A stretch of DNA of 64,000 bases from Cymbidium sinense. Lineage: Eukaryota; Streptophyta; Magnoliopsida; Asparagales; Orchidaceae. The stretch is from the NCBI GenBank assembly GCA_021442155.1, contig CM038216.1, forward strand, positions 87,454,945 to 87,518,944, in the 5' to 3' direction. Shown piece after piece: positions 1 through 11,490 of the stretch. Under the pieces are notes generated by a model. That model saw nothing but the letters and a program-made list of their open reading frames with translations. It was not told where the DNA came from and searched no databases. The position numbers were made by a program, and so were the translations under genes. The stretch's first letter is position 1, and the number at the start of each line of letters is the position of its first letter.

Positions 1-560
1 GAGTGTCTTCTTCAATATTTGGATGAGAGTTTTATTGAATGCTTCTACTAAGCTGTTTGCCCTCAGGTAGTTGATGGTAGAATATCTCCAATCTATGTTG
101 TGAATCTGAGAAAAGTTGTTGATCTCGGTGCTCTTAAATACAGTACCATTATCAAATATAATTTCTCGAGGCACTCTAAACCTATATAGGATATGGTTAC
201 TAAAAAATTAGAGCACATGCTGAGTTATGACCTCTTTGAGCAAAATTACCTTCGCCCATTTGGAGAAGTAGTCAGTAGCAGCTAAGATGAATTGATGACC
301 CTTGAAAGAAGGAGGATCAATCGAACCCACTATGTCAATACCCCAACACTCGAATGGCCATGAGGCCAATGTAGAATGTAGAATTTTGGAAAATTAGTGT
401 AGGACCACAATGTGTACTTGACATTGGTGGCATCGCCTAGCCATATCCATGCAATCTTCGATCTTTGATAACCAGTAGTATCCTTATCTCTTCATCTGGC
501 TTTCATCTTCAGACTGGATTGGTTGGCTCCACATAATCCTGAGTGTACATCAATAACAAT
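1..560 (-). pseudogene. gypsy integrase domain, partial
   Basis: This is the integrase that would insert the retrotransposon cDNA into the genome. The zinc-binding end lies at about 420-560, with the CHQC-type cysteine pair encoded near 430. The catalytic core lies at 1-345 in one frame. All three acidic residues are visible: D in WGIDIVG (about 337), D in FDNGTVF (about 148) and E in LVEAFNKTL (about 40). One in-frame TAA, in HVL*FF near 210, interrupts the core, and the C-terminus is beyond the window edge. The catalytic triad is better preserved than in the right-hand copy, where the first D is replaced by N. Confidence 0.85.
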
Positions 561-759
561 CTTACAGGCTTTATGCTTGTATAACCAACGTAACCACATA
601 GGATCTAAAGATCATCATACCATGCACATGTAGGAAAGTGCTCTGCTTCATCTAATGGGCTTGGGACTTCTCTTGAGATAGTTTTCCTTTATTTAGGTAA
701 TCCATGAATGGTTGCCTCCAATCTAACACATTGTCCTTCAATGGTAACCTCCCCTTCAA

Positions 760-1235
760 GAGAGTACTTTTTGATGAGTTCAATATAAGACTTATTTATT
801 TTGGACCTTTATTGATATGGACACATCCTTTGGACATGCCAACTATGGTTGCATATCTGATTCTTCAAGGAATCTTATAATGGTAACCTCTGGGATTTGG
901 GCCAACAACTCCATGGTGTACTTATGGTAGTGATGGAGCTTGGGCTTTATAACCTTATAGGACCCAGCTATTTAGTTGATAACTAGTTGAAAATCTCTGA
1001 AGATGTTGATGTTTTGGATGCTTGGAGTAATAGCTAACTCTAGATCGGTAATCAGAGCAACATATTCAGCTTCATTTTTGGTGCAAGGATTGGATAGATG
1101 ATTAAAGAATCTCATCACATCATGGTCTGGAGTTAAGAGAACTATTCCTACCTCTGCCTTTCTTGGAATAGTAGATTATGGTTATTCTCCTCTTTAAGAA
1201 GAAGCCGCACCATCAAAGTACATCTCCCAATGGTG
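760..1235 (-). pseudogene. Second (archaeal-like) RNase H domain of the gypsy element
   Basis: Minus-strand translation shows the start motif WEMYFDGA near 1210-1235, then TKNEAEY near 1065-1085 and a FRDFQLVINQ stretch near 980-1010. These correspond to the first Asp, the Glu and the third Asp region of an RNase H fold. Its place after the RT-linked RNase H and before integrase is the arrangement described for Tat-lineage elements. It would degrade RNA in RNA:DNA hybrids. The third motif reads RDFQ where the right-hand copy has VDSQ. Frameshifts break the frame, so it is a remnant. Confidence 0.7.
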
Positions 1236-1479
1236 AATGCTAGTATCCCCTTAGTTCATGATTTATTCATCAGGGGATCATCACTAAGAGGAGAGTCAGC
1301 AGGAAGTGGGTGTGATGCTAAGAAATCTGCTAGCACTTATCCTTTCACTTCATGGAGGGGTACGAAGGTAATGACAAACTATAAGAGGATCACAGAATGT
1401 CATTTCAAATATCAGGATATCATTGATCGTGTCATGAGATACTGTAGTGGATTGATCCTAGAGATTAAGTTCACCTTAT

Positions 1480-2450
1480 GAGGAATCATGTAGTGCTGTA
1501 GCTTTGGGATGCAAAGATTAAAGCTAAGAAATGCTTCTCAATGGATGGATAATAGGGATTGGATGATGACTGAGGTAGTAGTGCATTTTCCATCCCTTCA
1601 TCATTGCTTTGGGCCAACAAAGCACCGAGGGAGTCATCTAACACAACAGTGTAAAGTATGAGTGGTTTGCTTGATATAGGGGCTGCTAGAACTGTCGACA
1701 TAATCAAGTAATACTTAATGTCTTTGAAGGCATGTTCACACTTGTCATCCTTTTTGATAAGTACTAAGAATGGCTGACATCTTCCTGATAGGTTGGATAT
1801 AAAGCATCTTAGATATGGCAACTTCCCTTGGAATTATTTAAGTTGAGTTAAACTTTTAGGAGGTGGCATTTCTAATATCGCCTTAATCTTCTCCGGATCA
1901 ATTTTGATTCCCTAGTGTCAGACAACCAACCCAAGGAATTTTCATAAAGCTACTTTGAATGCACAATTCTGGGGGTTCATTTTGAGGTTAAATTATCTTA
2001 GTTGTTCAAAAACTACTCTTAAGTAAAAGAGATGGTCTTCCTTTTCTCTACTTTTGATGATCAACATGATGAAAGAATGAGTTCATCAATGATTTGAGTC
2101 ATAGCCTTGGTATGTAGCATCGCTTTAAGGATGAAAGGCATGACTTTATAGCAATAGATTCTCGGGGTTCTAAAGGCGGTGTTTCTTTCATCTGAGGAAC
2201 CATCTTTATTTGGTTATATCCATATGAGCCATACATGAAAGAGAAGAGTACATGAGATGAGGCAATGTCCACCATCAGCTCCGAGATTGGTAGAGGAAAT
2301 TCATCTTTTGGACATGCCTTATTTAAATTCCTAAAATTGATGCATAGGTGAATTTGGCCATTCTTTTTCTTAATTGGGATGATGTTGGCTAACTAGGTAA
2401 GGTATTTTTCTTCCTGGATGAAGCCATCATGGATCAGTTTCTTGACTTTA
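1480..2450 (-). pseudogene. gypsy reverse transcriptase and connected RNase H, decayed
   Basis: The clearest open stretch (1486-1821) encodes YLRCFISNLSGRCQPF, then KCEHAFKDIKYYL and LDDSLGALLAQ, the RT-connection and RNase H start of gypsy elements. Further upstream in the element (about 2295-2390) an RT motif resembling NLNKACPKDEFPLP is readable. The palm region around 2050-2110 has lost the segment that would encode the YVDD-like catalytic box; the right-hand copy keeps it as YVKD. Stops and indels separate these islands, so no functional enzyme can be made. Confidence 0.8.
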
Positions 2451-2520
2451 GAAATGACTTATTAGTCTATGTCTAATCGCATGCGTCTAAGAGCTTGCTT
2501 GATAGGGTTAGCAATTGGCT

Positions 2521-2960
2521 CTATTGCAGTTTATGGACCGCTATGTCAGAAGCCAATCCAGGCATCTCTTCATAACTCCATGGAAAGTGGTCCTTAAGCT
2601 CAGTCAATAGCTTAACTAAGTCATTGGTTTCAATTTCATTCAACAAAGAACTGATGTAGGTCTGGCATGGATCCTCTTCAATTCCTAAGTTGATTTCCTT
2701 GAGCTCATCAAAGGTTGACTTGATCTCTTCTTTGAACTCTGGCGATGCATCTTTGACTTCAAAATCATCTAGATCATCCAAGTTTCTAACGACTCCTCAT
2801 ATAAGTTAATGTGATTTGAAAAGAACCTATTAATTCCAAATTATTGGTGATGACTAAGCTGTAATCGTCATCATCGACTGGGCCCACTGTACCAAATCTT
2901 AGTCCTGGTCTTGATTGAGAGTTTTTGCATTTGTTCTTACATATTCTTTTGAAGTAGTCT
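2521..2960 (-). pseudogene. RT leader segment of the gypsy polyprotein
   Basis: The minus-strand frame at 2521-2781 encodes an acidic segment (DDFEVKDASPEF, then STFDELKEINLG and FPWSYEEMPGL) that precedes the RT domain in gypsy polyproteins. The right-hand copy encodes the matching DDPNDFEVKDAPPEF stretch at 41660-41730. The part at 2782-2960 aligns to 41460-41650 of the right copy but is frame-broken. It is recognised by family resemblance and by the inverted second copy in this window. Confidence 0.7.
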
Positions 2961-3088
2961 TACCTCTGCTTTGACCAAGTATATGGGATTAACTCTTTCT
3001 TTCCTAAATTATGAAAATAAGGCAAGTATCAATCAAAAGGTAATTCTATTAAATCTTTGTATGAATCATCGTCAACTTCTACATCAAC

Positions 3089-4933
3089 TTCTCTATTTTT
3101 TAGGTTTAGGTTTAAGTTTATGTTTATTTTTTAGTTTAGTTTTATTTTTATTATATATTTCAAGTTTAGGTTTTATTTTATATTTTTAGGTTTAGGTTTA
3201 GGTTTTTATTTTATTTTTTTAGGTTTAGGCTTTAGGTTTTATTTTTGGTTTATTTTTAGGTTTTATTTTTAGTTTAGGTTTAGGTTTTTTTTTTAGTTTA
3301 GTTTATTTTATTTAGTTTAGGGTTTAGGTTTAGTTTATTTTAGGCTTAGGTTTAGGTTTTATTTATTTTAGTTTAGGTTTAGGTTTATTTTATTTTATTT
3401 ATTTTAGGTTTAGGTTTTATTTATTTATTTTTAGGTTTTATTTTAAGTTTATTTTTTATGTTTAAGTTTTTATTTAATTTTATTTTTATTTGAGGTTTAT
3501 TTTAATCTTATTTTACATTTAGCTTTTAATTTTTTTTAGGTTTTTTAGGCTTTGGTTTATTTTATTTTTTATGTTTAGTTTAGGTTTAAATTTATTTTAT
3601 TTTAGTTTAGTTTTTATTTTTTATTTTATTATATTTTTAAGTTTAGGTTTTATTTTAGGTTTTTATTTTATTTTATTTTATTTATTTAGGTTTAGGTTTT
3701 CTTATTTATTTTATTTTTAGGTTTTATTTAGTTTAGGTTTAGGTTTTTATAGTTTTGGGATTGGCCTTTAGGATTTAGGGTTTAGGGTCTATGGTTGTAG
3801 GTTTTAGGGTTTAGGGTTTGGTGTTTAGGTTTAGGGTTTAAGGTTTAGGGTTGTAGGTTTTAGTATTTAGGGTTTAGGGTTTAGGATTTAGGGTTTAGGT
3901 TTTAGAGTTTAGGGTTTAAGGTTTTAGGGTTTTGGGTTTAGTGTTTAGGGTTGTAGGTTTAAGGTATAGGGTTTAGGGTTTAGGGCTAGTTTTAGGGTTT
4001 AGTATTTAAGGTTTGGGTTTTTTTCTATTTTATTATTATTATTTTGTTTTATTTTTTTTAAATTAAGAAAACTAGAAGGTTTATGTTTATTTAGTTTATT
4101 TATTTTAATTTTATTTATTTTAGTTTAAGTTTTTTATTTTAGTTTAGTTTTTTTCATAGGTTTAGATTTTATTTTTTATTTTTAAGTTTAGGTTTAGGCT
4201 ATTTTTTTTTTTGGTTTAGGTTTTAGGTTATATTTTTGATATTTTTTATTGTATTTTTTAGTTTAGGTTTAGGTTTATTTTTAGTTTAGTTTATTTTATA
4301 TTATTTTGGTTTAGGTTTAGGTTTAGTTTTTTTGAGGTTTAAGATTAGGTTTTATTTATTTTAGTTTAGTTTATTTTAGTATAGGTTTAGGTTTATTTTA
4401 TTTTTATTTTAGGATTAGGTATTTATTTAGTTTAGGATTTAGGTTTTATTTTTTATTTATTTTAAGGTTTATTTTTTAGGCTTAGGTTTTTATTCAGTTT
4501 CTACTTTATTTTATTTTAGGTTTATTTTATTTTTATTGTATGTTTAGTTTTTATTATATTTAGGATTTATTTATTTATTTTATTTAGTTTAGGTTTTTAT
4601 TTATTTTATTTTAGATTAGTTTTTATTTTTTATTTTATTTTCTTTTTTAGCTTTTTTGTTAAGGTTCAGGTTTTGGTTTTGGTTTTAGTTTATTTTTTAG
4701 TTTATTTTGGTTTAGGTTTTATTTAATTATTTTATGTTTAGGTTTTATTTAGTTTAGGATTATGTTTTAAGATTTTTAGGGTTTAGGGTTTATGGTCTAG
4801 TGTTTAGGGTTTGGGGTTTGGGGTTTAGGGTTTAGGCTTTATGGTTTAGGGTTTTTAGGGTTTAGAGTTAAGGGTTTAGGGTTTAGGTTTTAGGTTTAGG
4901 GTTCAAGTTTTAGTTTAGAGTTTAGAGTTTTAG
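3089..4933 (+). repeat. Degenerate telomere-like satellite (segment 1)
   Basis: The + strand consists of TTTAGG, TTTAGGG and TTTATTTTA variants and has very little C. The first part (3089-3755) is rich in TTTATTTTAGTTTAGG, and 3756-4015 is richer in TTTAGGG. A marker follows at 4059-4080 (poly-T, AAATTAAGAAAACTAGAAGG), then another T-rich stretch, then a TTTAGGG-rich stretch ending at GRP fragment 1. The left edge abuts a gypsy element cut in mid-sequence. No gene is seen. Confidence 0.9.
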
Positions 4934-5397
4934 TTTTTTTTTTATTAACATATAATAAATTCAGATTAAACATTTCTTCTTTTTGATTTCATCAATAAAG
5001 TAACGACATAGATAAAAAATGAGCATGCATAGAGCAAATCAAAAATAATAGATAACTAAAATAATCTCTACTATAAAGATAGTTTCATAAGCAGCAAATC
5101 AAATTGATCGTTCTTCAGTTTCTCTAGTTCCCATCAGAATTCCCCCAGCCTCTCGAGTAGTGGGTCAACCATCATAGCCACGATCTCTCCCTCCACCACA
5201 ACCCCGATGATAACCTTTGTCGCTCCTCCTGCCTCCATAACCACCACTACTCCGAACACCACCTCTATATCCAATAACACCTCCAGATCCCCCACCACCA
5301 CTGTGATAACGACCGCCTCAACCTTTGACTCCACCGCTAGATCTAGATTGAGCCTGATTGATGGTGATGTTCCTACCGTCAAGGTTTTGGTCAATCT
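4934..5397 (-). pseudogene. GRP retrofragment 1 (glycine-rich RNA-binding protein 3' end)
   Basis: On the minus strand this encodes the end of an RRM domain (DGRNITINQAQS-like, just inside 5397), then a glycine-rich tail, then the 3' UTR and a poly(A) tract (T10 on + at 4934-4943). Plant GRP7/8-type proteins have this RRM plus Gly-rich layout and bind RNA. The N-terminal RRM and exon 1 are absent. The tail ends D-G-N-stop-R-N-stop, the expected W codon being TAG. Telomere-like CTTAGGG repeats begin at the 5' cut. It is one of seven copies in this window, all in the same orientation. Confidence 0.82.
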
Positions 5398-8262
5398 TAG
5401 GGTTTAGGTTTAGGTTTAGGTTTATTAGGTTTTAAGGTTTAGGTTTACTTTTTAATTTAGTTAGTTACTTTAGGTTTAGGTTTAGGGTTTGGGGTTTAAG
5501 GTTAGGGATTAAGGTTTAGGGTTTATGATTTAGGGTTTTAGGGTTTATGATTTTAGGGTTTAGGGTCTATGGTTTAGGGTTAGGGTTTAGGGTTGTAGGT
5601 ATAGGGTTTAGGGTTAGGGTTAGGCATTTTTTATTTTTTTTAAATTAAGTAAGCTATTATGTTTAGGTTTATTTAGCTTATTTTAATTTATTTTTGTTTA
5701 TTTTTTGTTATTATTTAAATTGGTTTATTTATTTTAAGTTTATTTATTTTAGTTAAGGTTTTATATTTTAGTTTATTTTTTAGGTTTATGTTTAGGTTTA
5801 AGTTTATTTTTTAGTTTAGTTTTATTTTTATTTTATTTTTTAGGTTTAGGTTTTAATTTTTATTTTTTAGTTTAGGTTTTTATTTTATTTTTTTAGGTTT
5901 AATTTTTAGGTTTTTATTTTAGGTTTATTTTTAGGTTTTATTTTTTAGTTTAGGTTTAGGTTTATTTTAAGTTTATTTTATTATATTTATTTTAGGTTTA
6001 GGTTTTCTTTATTTTTGCTTAGTTTATTTTAGTTTAGGTTTTATTTTATTTTATTTTAATTTTAGGTTTTGTTTTTTTTGTTTAAGATATAGGTTTTATT
6101 TTATATTTATTTTTAGGTTTATTTTTTAGGGTTAGGTTTTTATTTAGTTTTATTTTATTTTATTTTAGGTTTATTTTATTTTTATTTTATGTTTCATTTT
6201 TATTTTATTTTGGTTTTTTATTTTTTTAGTTTAGTTCAAGTTTTTATTTATTTTATTTTAGTTTATTATTTTTTTATTTTTTTATTTTTTATGTTTAGGT
6301 TTTAGTTTATGTTTTTATTTATTTTATTTTGATTTATATTTATTTATTTATTTTTTTAGGTTTAATTTAGTTTAGGTTTAGGTTTTTAGCTTTTTAGGGT
6401 TTAGGGTTTCAGGTTTATTTTGGGTTTAATGTTTAGGGTTTAGGGTTTAAGATTTAGGATTTAGGTTTTAGGGCTTTAGGGTTTAGGGTTTAGCATTTAG
6501 GGTTTTTATTGTTTATGGTTTATGGTTTAGGGTTTAGGGTTTAGCATTTAGGGTTTTTATTGTTTATGGTTTATGATTTAGGGTTGTAGGTTTAGGGTTA
6601 GGGTTTAGGGTTTAGGGTTTATATTTTACGGTTTAGGGTTTAAGGTTTAGGTTTAGGGATAGTTTTAAGGTTTACTATTTAGGGTTAGGGTTTTTTTATT
6701 TTTTTTTATTTTTTTTTAAATTCAGTAGACTAGATGGTTTAGGTTTATTTAGTTTATTTTATTTATTTATTTTAGCTTTTATTATTTTTTATTTTTATTT
6801 TTATTTTTATTTAGTTTTTTATTTTATTTTTATTTTATTTTATTTTAGGTTTGATTAATTTTTATTTGATGTTTAGTTTTGATTTTATTTTGGTTTTTTT
6901 TTTATTTTTTTAGTTTAGTTTATGTTTTAATTTAATTTAATTTATTTTTGTTTTTTTAAAATCTATTTTCCTTTTAGGTTTATGTTTATGTTTTAATTTT
7001 ATTTCAATTTTTTATTTTATTTTGTTTAGGGTTTTTTTATTTATTTTATTTTTAGGTTTTATTTAGTTTAGGTTTAGGTTTTTAGCTTTTTAGGGTTTAG
7101 GGTTTAGCAGGGTTTAGGGTAATTTTAGGGTTTAGGGTTTAGGTTTTAGGGTTTAGGGTTTAGGGTTGTAAGTTTTAGGGTTTAAGGTTTAAGGTTTAGG
7201 GTTTATGGTTTAGGGTTTAGGGTTTTAGGGTTTAAGGTTTAGGCTTTAGGGTTTAAAGTTTATGGTTTAGGGTTGTAGGTTTAGGGTTTGTTTTAGGGTT
7301 TAGGGTTTAGGGTTAGGGTTTCTTTTATTTTTTTATTTTGTTTATTTAGGGTTTACGGTTTAGGGTTTAGGATTGTAAGTTTAGGATTGTAGGTTTAGGG
7401 TTTATGGTTTAGGGTTAGTTTTAGGGTTTAGGGTTTAGGGTTTAAGGTTTAGAGTTATTTTTTTAAATTATAAAAATTGGTAGGTTTATGTTCATTTAGT
7501 TTATTTAGTTTATTTTTTATTTTTTTAGTTTATTTTATTTTTTATTTTTATTTAGGTTTATTTTTTTATTTTATTTAGTTTAGTTTATTTATTTTCAGTT
7601 TTATTTATTTTTGTTTAGGTTTTTTATTTTAGTTTATTTTATAGGTTTAGGTTTATGTTTAGGTTTATATTGTAGTTTCATTTTATTTTTATTTTATTTT
7701 TTATTTTTTATTTTATTTTATTAGGTTTAGGTTTTAGGTTTTTATATTAAGTTTATTTTTAGGTTTTATTTTTTTGTTTAGGTTTATTTTTGGTTTATTT
7801 TATTTTATTTAGTTTAGGGTTTAGGTTTAGTTTATTATCGATTTAGGTTTTATTTATTTTAGGTTAGTTTATTTTAATTTAGGTTTACGTTTATTTATTT
7901 TGTTTATTTTAAGTTTAGGTGTTTTTTTAGTTTATGGTTTAGGTTTTTTGTTTATTTATTTCTAGGTTCATTTTTTAGGTTTAGTTTTTTATTATGTTTT
8001 TATTTTATTTAGGTTTTTTTATTTTTAGAGTTATTTTATTTTTTTTGTTTAGTTTAGGTTTTTAGTTATTTTATTTTAGTTCAGTATTTATGTTTTCTAT
8101 TTCTTTATTTTTAGGTTTAGGTTTATGTTTAGGTTTTAGTTTAGGTTTTTATTTTGTTTTATTTTATTGTATTTTGCTTTTGGTTTTATTTATTTATTTT
8201 ATTTTTAGGTTTTATTTAGTTTAGGTTTAAGTTTTGAGGTTTTTAGGATTTAGGGTTTATGA
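5398..8262 (+). repeat. Degenerate telomere-like satellite (segment 2)
   Basis: About 2.9 kb of TTTAGGG/TTTAGG-rich stretches alternating with TTTATTTTA-rich stretches. Markers of the AAATTAAGTAAAC type lie at 5641, 6719 and 7464, each after a TTTAGGG-rich stretch and before a T-rich stretch. The first bases after the GRP fragment (5398-5500) include TTTATTAGG and TTTAATTTAGTTAGTTACTTTAGG, shared with the flanks of other GRP copies. C is almost absent on the + strand. No gene is seen. Confidence 0.9.
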
Positions 8263-9467
8263 TTTTTTTAAAATAAAAAGAATTTATTGCTCATAAAGGA
8301 AAAAAAAAAGAAACTAGAGTCCTTATTAAAGACTAAACTCAAAAAGAAAAAAGTACTGCACAAATGAGTTACAGGAGAATCTTAAAGAGTTTAATCCCTA
8401 AACTAATACATTAAAGAGCAATAAAGAAAAAAATAAGGAAAAAAAAAGCCAAGCAAAAGGCACCAAAGGGGAAGAATCCAGCTCAAAGAACCTCAAAGAG
8501 AGAAGAACCAAAGGAAAATGAAACCTGGCGAAGACAACCATCTAAGAAGAGGAGACCATCAGTGACTAGCTCCCTCAAGAAGAAGAAGAGACCAAATGAG
8601 AATCTACAACTTGCAATAAATCTCAAAGGAGATCAAAACATAAAGAGAAAAACTCAGGGCTTTGATATGAGGAAAGAAGGATAATCATAATAATGAGAGG
8701 CATCAAACATGTGTATCCGACTTCGATGGGTTACAAATAGGAAAAGTCACCAACCATAAAATTATCAAAGGAAAAAATCCATCATATCATCATAGCCATC
8801 CCGACCAAAGAAGAATACAAACCTATCATAATAGCCACCCAACCAAAGAAAAGCGAAGGAAACAAAAGAGAGGAAGTAATAGAAAAAATTAACATAAGGC
8901 ATTCCCAACAAAACCAAATATGAACACCTTTTAAAAGTGGGAGAAAAGAAACTCATAAAAAAAAAAGAGCCTCAGACAAAAATAGAGCCCAACACCAATC
9001 CAAAGCCACCAAAGCACCAACCAAAGGAATGGAAACAGTCAACAGAGCAGCCACACAATAGAGCACCCAAGAAAAATAGCCCAGGAAAGAGCAACAAAGT
9101 AGACCAACCCATAGAAAAAAAGGGCGGCAATAGATAAAATAAAAATCTATAGAAAAAAGCAACCAAGTGACAAACCACACGCCAAGGACAAAAAGCCCAA
9201 CCTACCACCAACAAAGAGAGCAAAAGCACTAACCAAAGAGAGGCAAGCCAAGAGGAACAAAGCCACTAACACAAAAAATAGAGAAAAGAAGAAACCAACC
9301 AACAAAAGGACACCAAAAAAAAAAACTAGTGATCAGGGAGCCAAAGGAAGAAAAATTAGCCAAGCAGCCAATACTTCAGCTAGCAAGAAATCACATAGCA
9401 AAAGCTCAACCAACATAGATAAAATTGGCCAAAAGCAAACACCTCCCAAGGACAAGAGAGATTATTT
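8263..9467 (-). other. LINE A 3' region
   Basis: On + this stretch is A-rich and C-rich (T/G-rich in sense). It aligns loosely with 13351-15000 of LINE B and with 63231-63800 of LINE D. Shared features include the 3' terminus (TTTATTG..CATAAAGG on +), the phrase CATCAAACATGTGTATCC at about 8700, like GTGCATCCAAACTTC at 13775, and CATCATAGCC near 8790. Open frames here on both strands are compositional and differ between copies, so I do not call them genes. Confidence 0.7.
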
Positions 9468-11330
9468 TCAAAAAGCTTTGTAATTAGTAACCCTCAACAA
9501 GTGAGGAGGGGCATAAATTTGAACACTTTTTTTCCTTTTCTTCTTGTAAATAGTTATATAACCATGCCCTTTATTCAAAAAATCTCCATGCAAAAATGAA
9601 TCAGTGTTGTTATAAAGGGCATGGAGATCAACATATGCTATCAAATTCAAAGAAGAGCATTCAGAAACATCCACAACATTAGACAAAGGAGAATAAAAAA
9701 TAGTATGCATTTTAATCGTGAAAGAAGGAGCAGAAGAGCTTTATTAAGAAGGCAATTATCAATATTTTCACCTTCCAACAAAATCTGAAGAGTATCCTCC
9801 CTGTCTTCATTCATAAAAAAAACAAGAGAAGAAAAATCTAGATTTTCAGTACTTACATCATGTAAGGGATTAAAATAAGATTCAAATCCCTTAGAAACAC
9901 ATAGCATATTACCAAAATTTTGAACAGAATTACTAGCCATAGAAAAACCATCATTTTGAACTGAAATAGAACTATTCACAATGAGAGAATTATCGCAGTT
10001 ATCTAAATCTTATTTTTTTTTAAAAAAGGATCGCCAATATTAACAAGATTATCAGGACCAAAAGTTAAAATATTAGAAATAAGACCATTCTTTTCACCGC
10101 CATTCTTAATCAAATAAGCAAAGAAATAATCTCTCTCCCATGATCTAAAGCAGGCATAGAAGAAAGAGAAACAACATCCAATTAATTGGAAGAAATGGTG
10201 TAAGCATCAATAATATTCAAACCATCATCATGAAAGGACTTATGCATAACATCCAAACCAATAAAATCATTAACCACAGCCTCTAAAAGCTTCCCTTAAT
10301 AGAATCATCAGAAGAAACATTTAGAGCATGATTATTAGTTAAACTTTTTCAAAACATCAAAATTACCTTGCGCATTAGACAAATCATTAATAGGTAAAAC
10401 TTTTTTAGAAGATTTAGAAATCTGATTTTGCAAAATATTAGAATTTTGAAAAGTAGATTACCCTTTATCCAACTTGAGAGAATCATTAGTTTTTTTAACA
10501 ATTGAATTCTTATTGGTGATTTTCTTCCAAATAGAGGGATGAGAAATAAAGCATTCAGAAATGTCATGCCCATGAATCTTACAATGATTACAAAAAATGG
10601 GAAAGTTCTCAAAAATAACTTTCTAAAATAACCAATTCTCAACCCAACCAAATTTCATTCGGATATTTTTTAGTAATATCAATCTCTACAATAATTCTAG
10701 CACCATACAGTTTAGAAGAAGTAGCAGTTGCTTGATCAACTTGCAAAGTTTGACAAAAATTTGACCCAATAACATAAATAATCTGATGATTAAATAGATG
10801 AATCCATTTGTTAGGAAAAGAAATCCAAATGGGAACAATAAGAGACTCTTCATTAACATCAAACATAGGCGTCCACTTCAGAATACGCATTTGACATTTA
10901 AAAATATAGTAAGAATGCCTAGAAAAAATTCTTTCGTAATCAAGATCATTTGAACATTTAATCAAAACATGCCTCGAATCAATCAGCCTGATAGAAGAAG
11001 AACCAGATAAATTTAAGATGTGAAAAAAAAGAATGAATATCTTCGATCTTAGGCTATTTGGAGGAAAACTTTCCAATCAAAGAAAAAATAAAAGGCTCAG
11101 CTAATCTTTCAATATCAACATCCAAAATCATAATCATCGGAGTACCTTTAAACATCATATGAACTAAATTCAGAGAGGCTCGGTGGTGGAGTCCTTACTA
11201 GGTAAAGCATCTTTGAAAGATTTAGTAACAACAGGTAATCTAGAGGTAGGATTACCTAAAAACTCTGATGCCCTAGTGGATTTATCGGCACATGGGATTT
11301 ACCCCATGGATTGGGAGAAGCCGACGCCAT
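9468..11330 (-). pseudogene. LINE A ORF1 (DUF4283-like and zinc-knuckle protein), frameshifted
   Basis: The chosen start at 11330 opens MASASPNPWGKSHVP. A change of frame then gives KSFKDALPSK, matching SFKEALSGK in LINE B. The segment 11076-10639 encodes a DUF4283-like nucleic-acid-binding domain: RHVLIKCSNDLDYERIF, then MFDVNEESLIVPIWISFPN. After another frameshift a zinc knuckle is readable (FCNHCKIHGHDISECFISHP, near 10600-10545). The C-terminal part ends near 9468 with a basic KKKRKKS stretch and RVTNYKAF. Plant L1 ORF1 proteins have DUF4283 followed by a zinc knuckle and act as RNA chaperones in the retrotransposition particle. Several indels make this copy non-functional. Confidence 0.8.
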
Positions 11331-11490
11331 GAGTCATGGCGCTGTGCCGAAAATAGGTTGAGATCGGCCCAAGGCCAACAATATAAAGGGAATCCAAGAG
11401 AGAAAATGTTCGAACACTCACCAAGAAGCCATAGCAGGGACAACGACACATGAGGAATCCCGAAATCAGAGAGTGATAGGCGAAGGGGGG

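Larger units (their letters stand above)
1..3088 (-). mobile_element. Truncated Tat-like Ty3/gypsy retrotransposon (left copy)
   Basis: Read on the minus strand, the segment carries, in order, an RT leader, reverse transcriptase, RNase H, a second RNase H and integrase, the order known for Tat/Ogre-type gypsy elements. It is cut by the window edge inside integrase and ends abruptly at about 3088, where telomere-like repeats start. The same element is present in the opposite orientation at 40440-45050; for example, 2971-3085 is the reverse complement of about 41345-41460 with scattered changes. No gag, protease or LTR is visible here. Stops and small indels interrupt every domain, so it is inactive. 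The Tat assignment rests on the two RNase H domains and the motif style and is an inference. Confidence 0.85.
8263..11490 (-). mobile_element. LINE A: L1-type element with ORF1 but no ORF2
   Basis: Sense is the minus strand. The left end is a short poly(T) (8263-8269, the element's poly(A)), followed by a 3' region shared with LINEs B and D. ORF1 runs from 11330 down to about 9468, and a 5' leader ends in a G tract near 11490. Compared with LINE B, the whole endonuclease-RT-RNase H reading frame is missing: ORF1 is followed within a few bases by the 3' region. The element therefore cannot move by itself. It is embedded on both sides in telomere-like repeats. ORF1 has frameshifts. Confidence 0.85.

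Noticed and set aside
2971..3189. 72-codon + frame at the gypsy-to-array junction
   Set aside because: It is antisense gypsy sequence running into repeat text.
3089..4933. A true functional telomere
   Set aside because: The repeats are heavily degenerate, mixed with T-rich text, flanked by other DNA on both sides and hold insertions, so they are interstitial or subtelomeric.
5207..5407. Thr/Ser-rich + frames over the GRP fragments (also 22525-22773 and 27011-27193)
   Set aside because: They are antisense shadows of the glycine-rich coding sequence (GGN read as NCC).
8937..9229. Lys/Pro-rich + frame and overlapping Cys/Phe-rich minus frames
   Set aside because: Compositional frames in the LINE A 3' region that overlap one another and are not shared with other copies.
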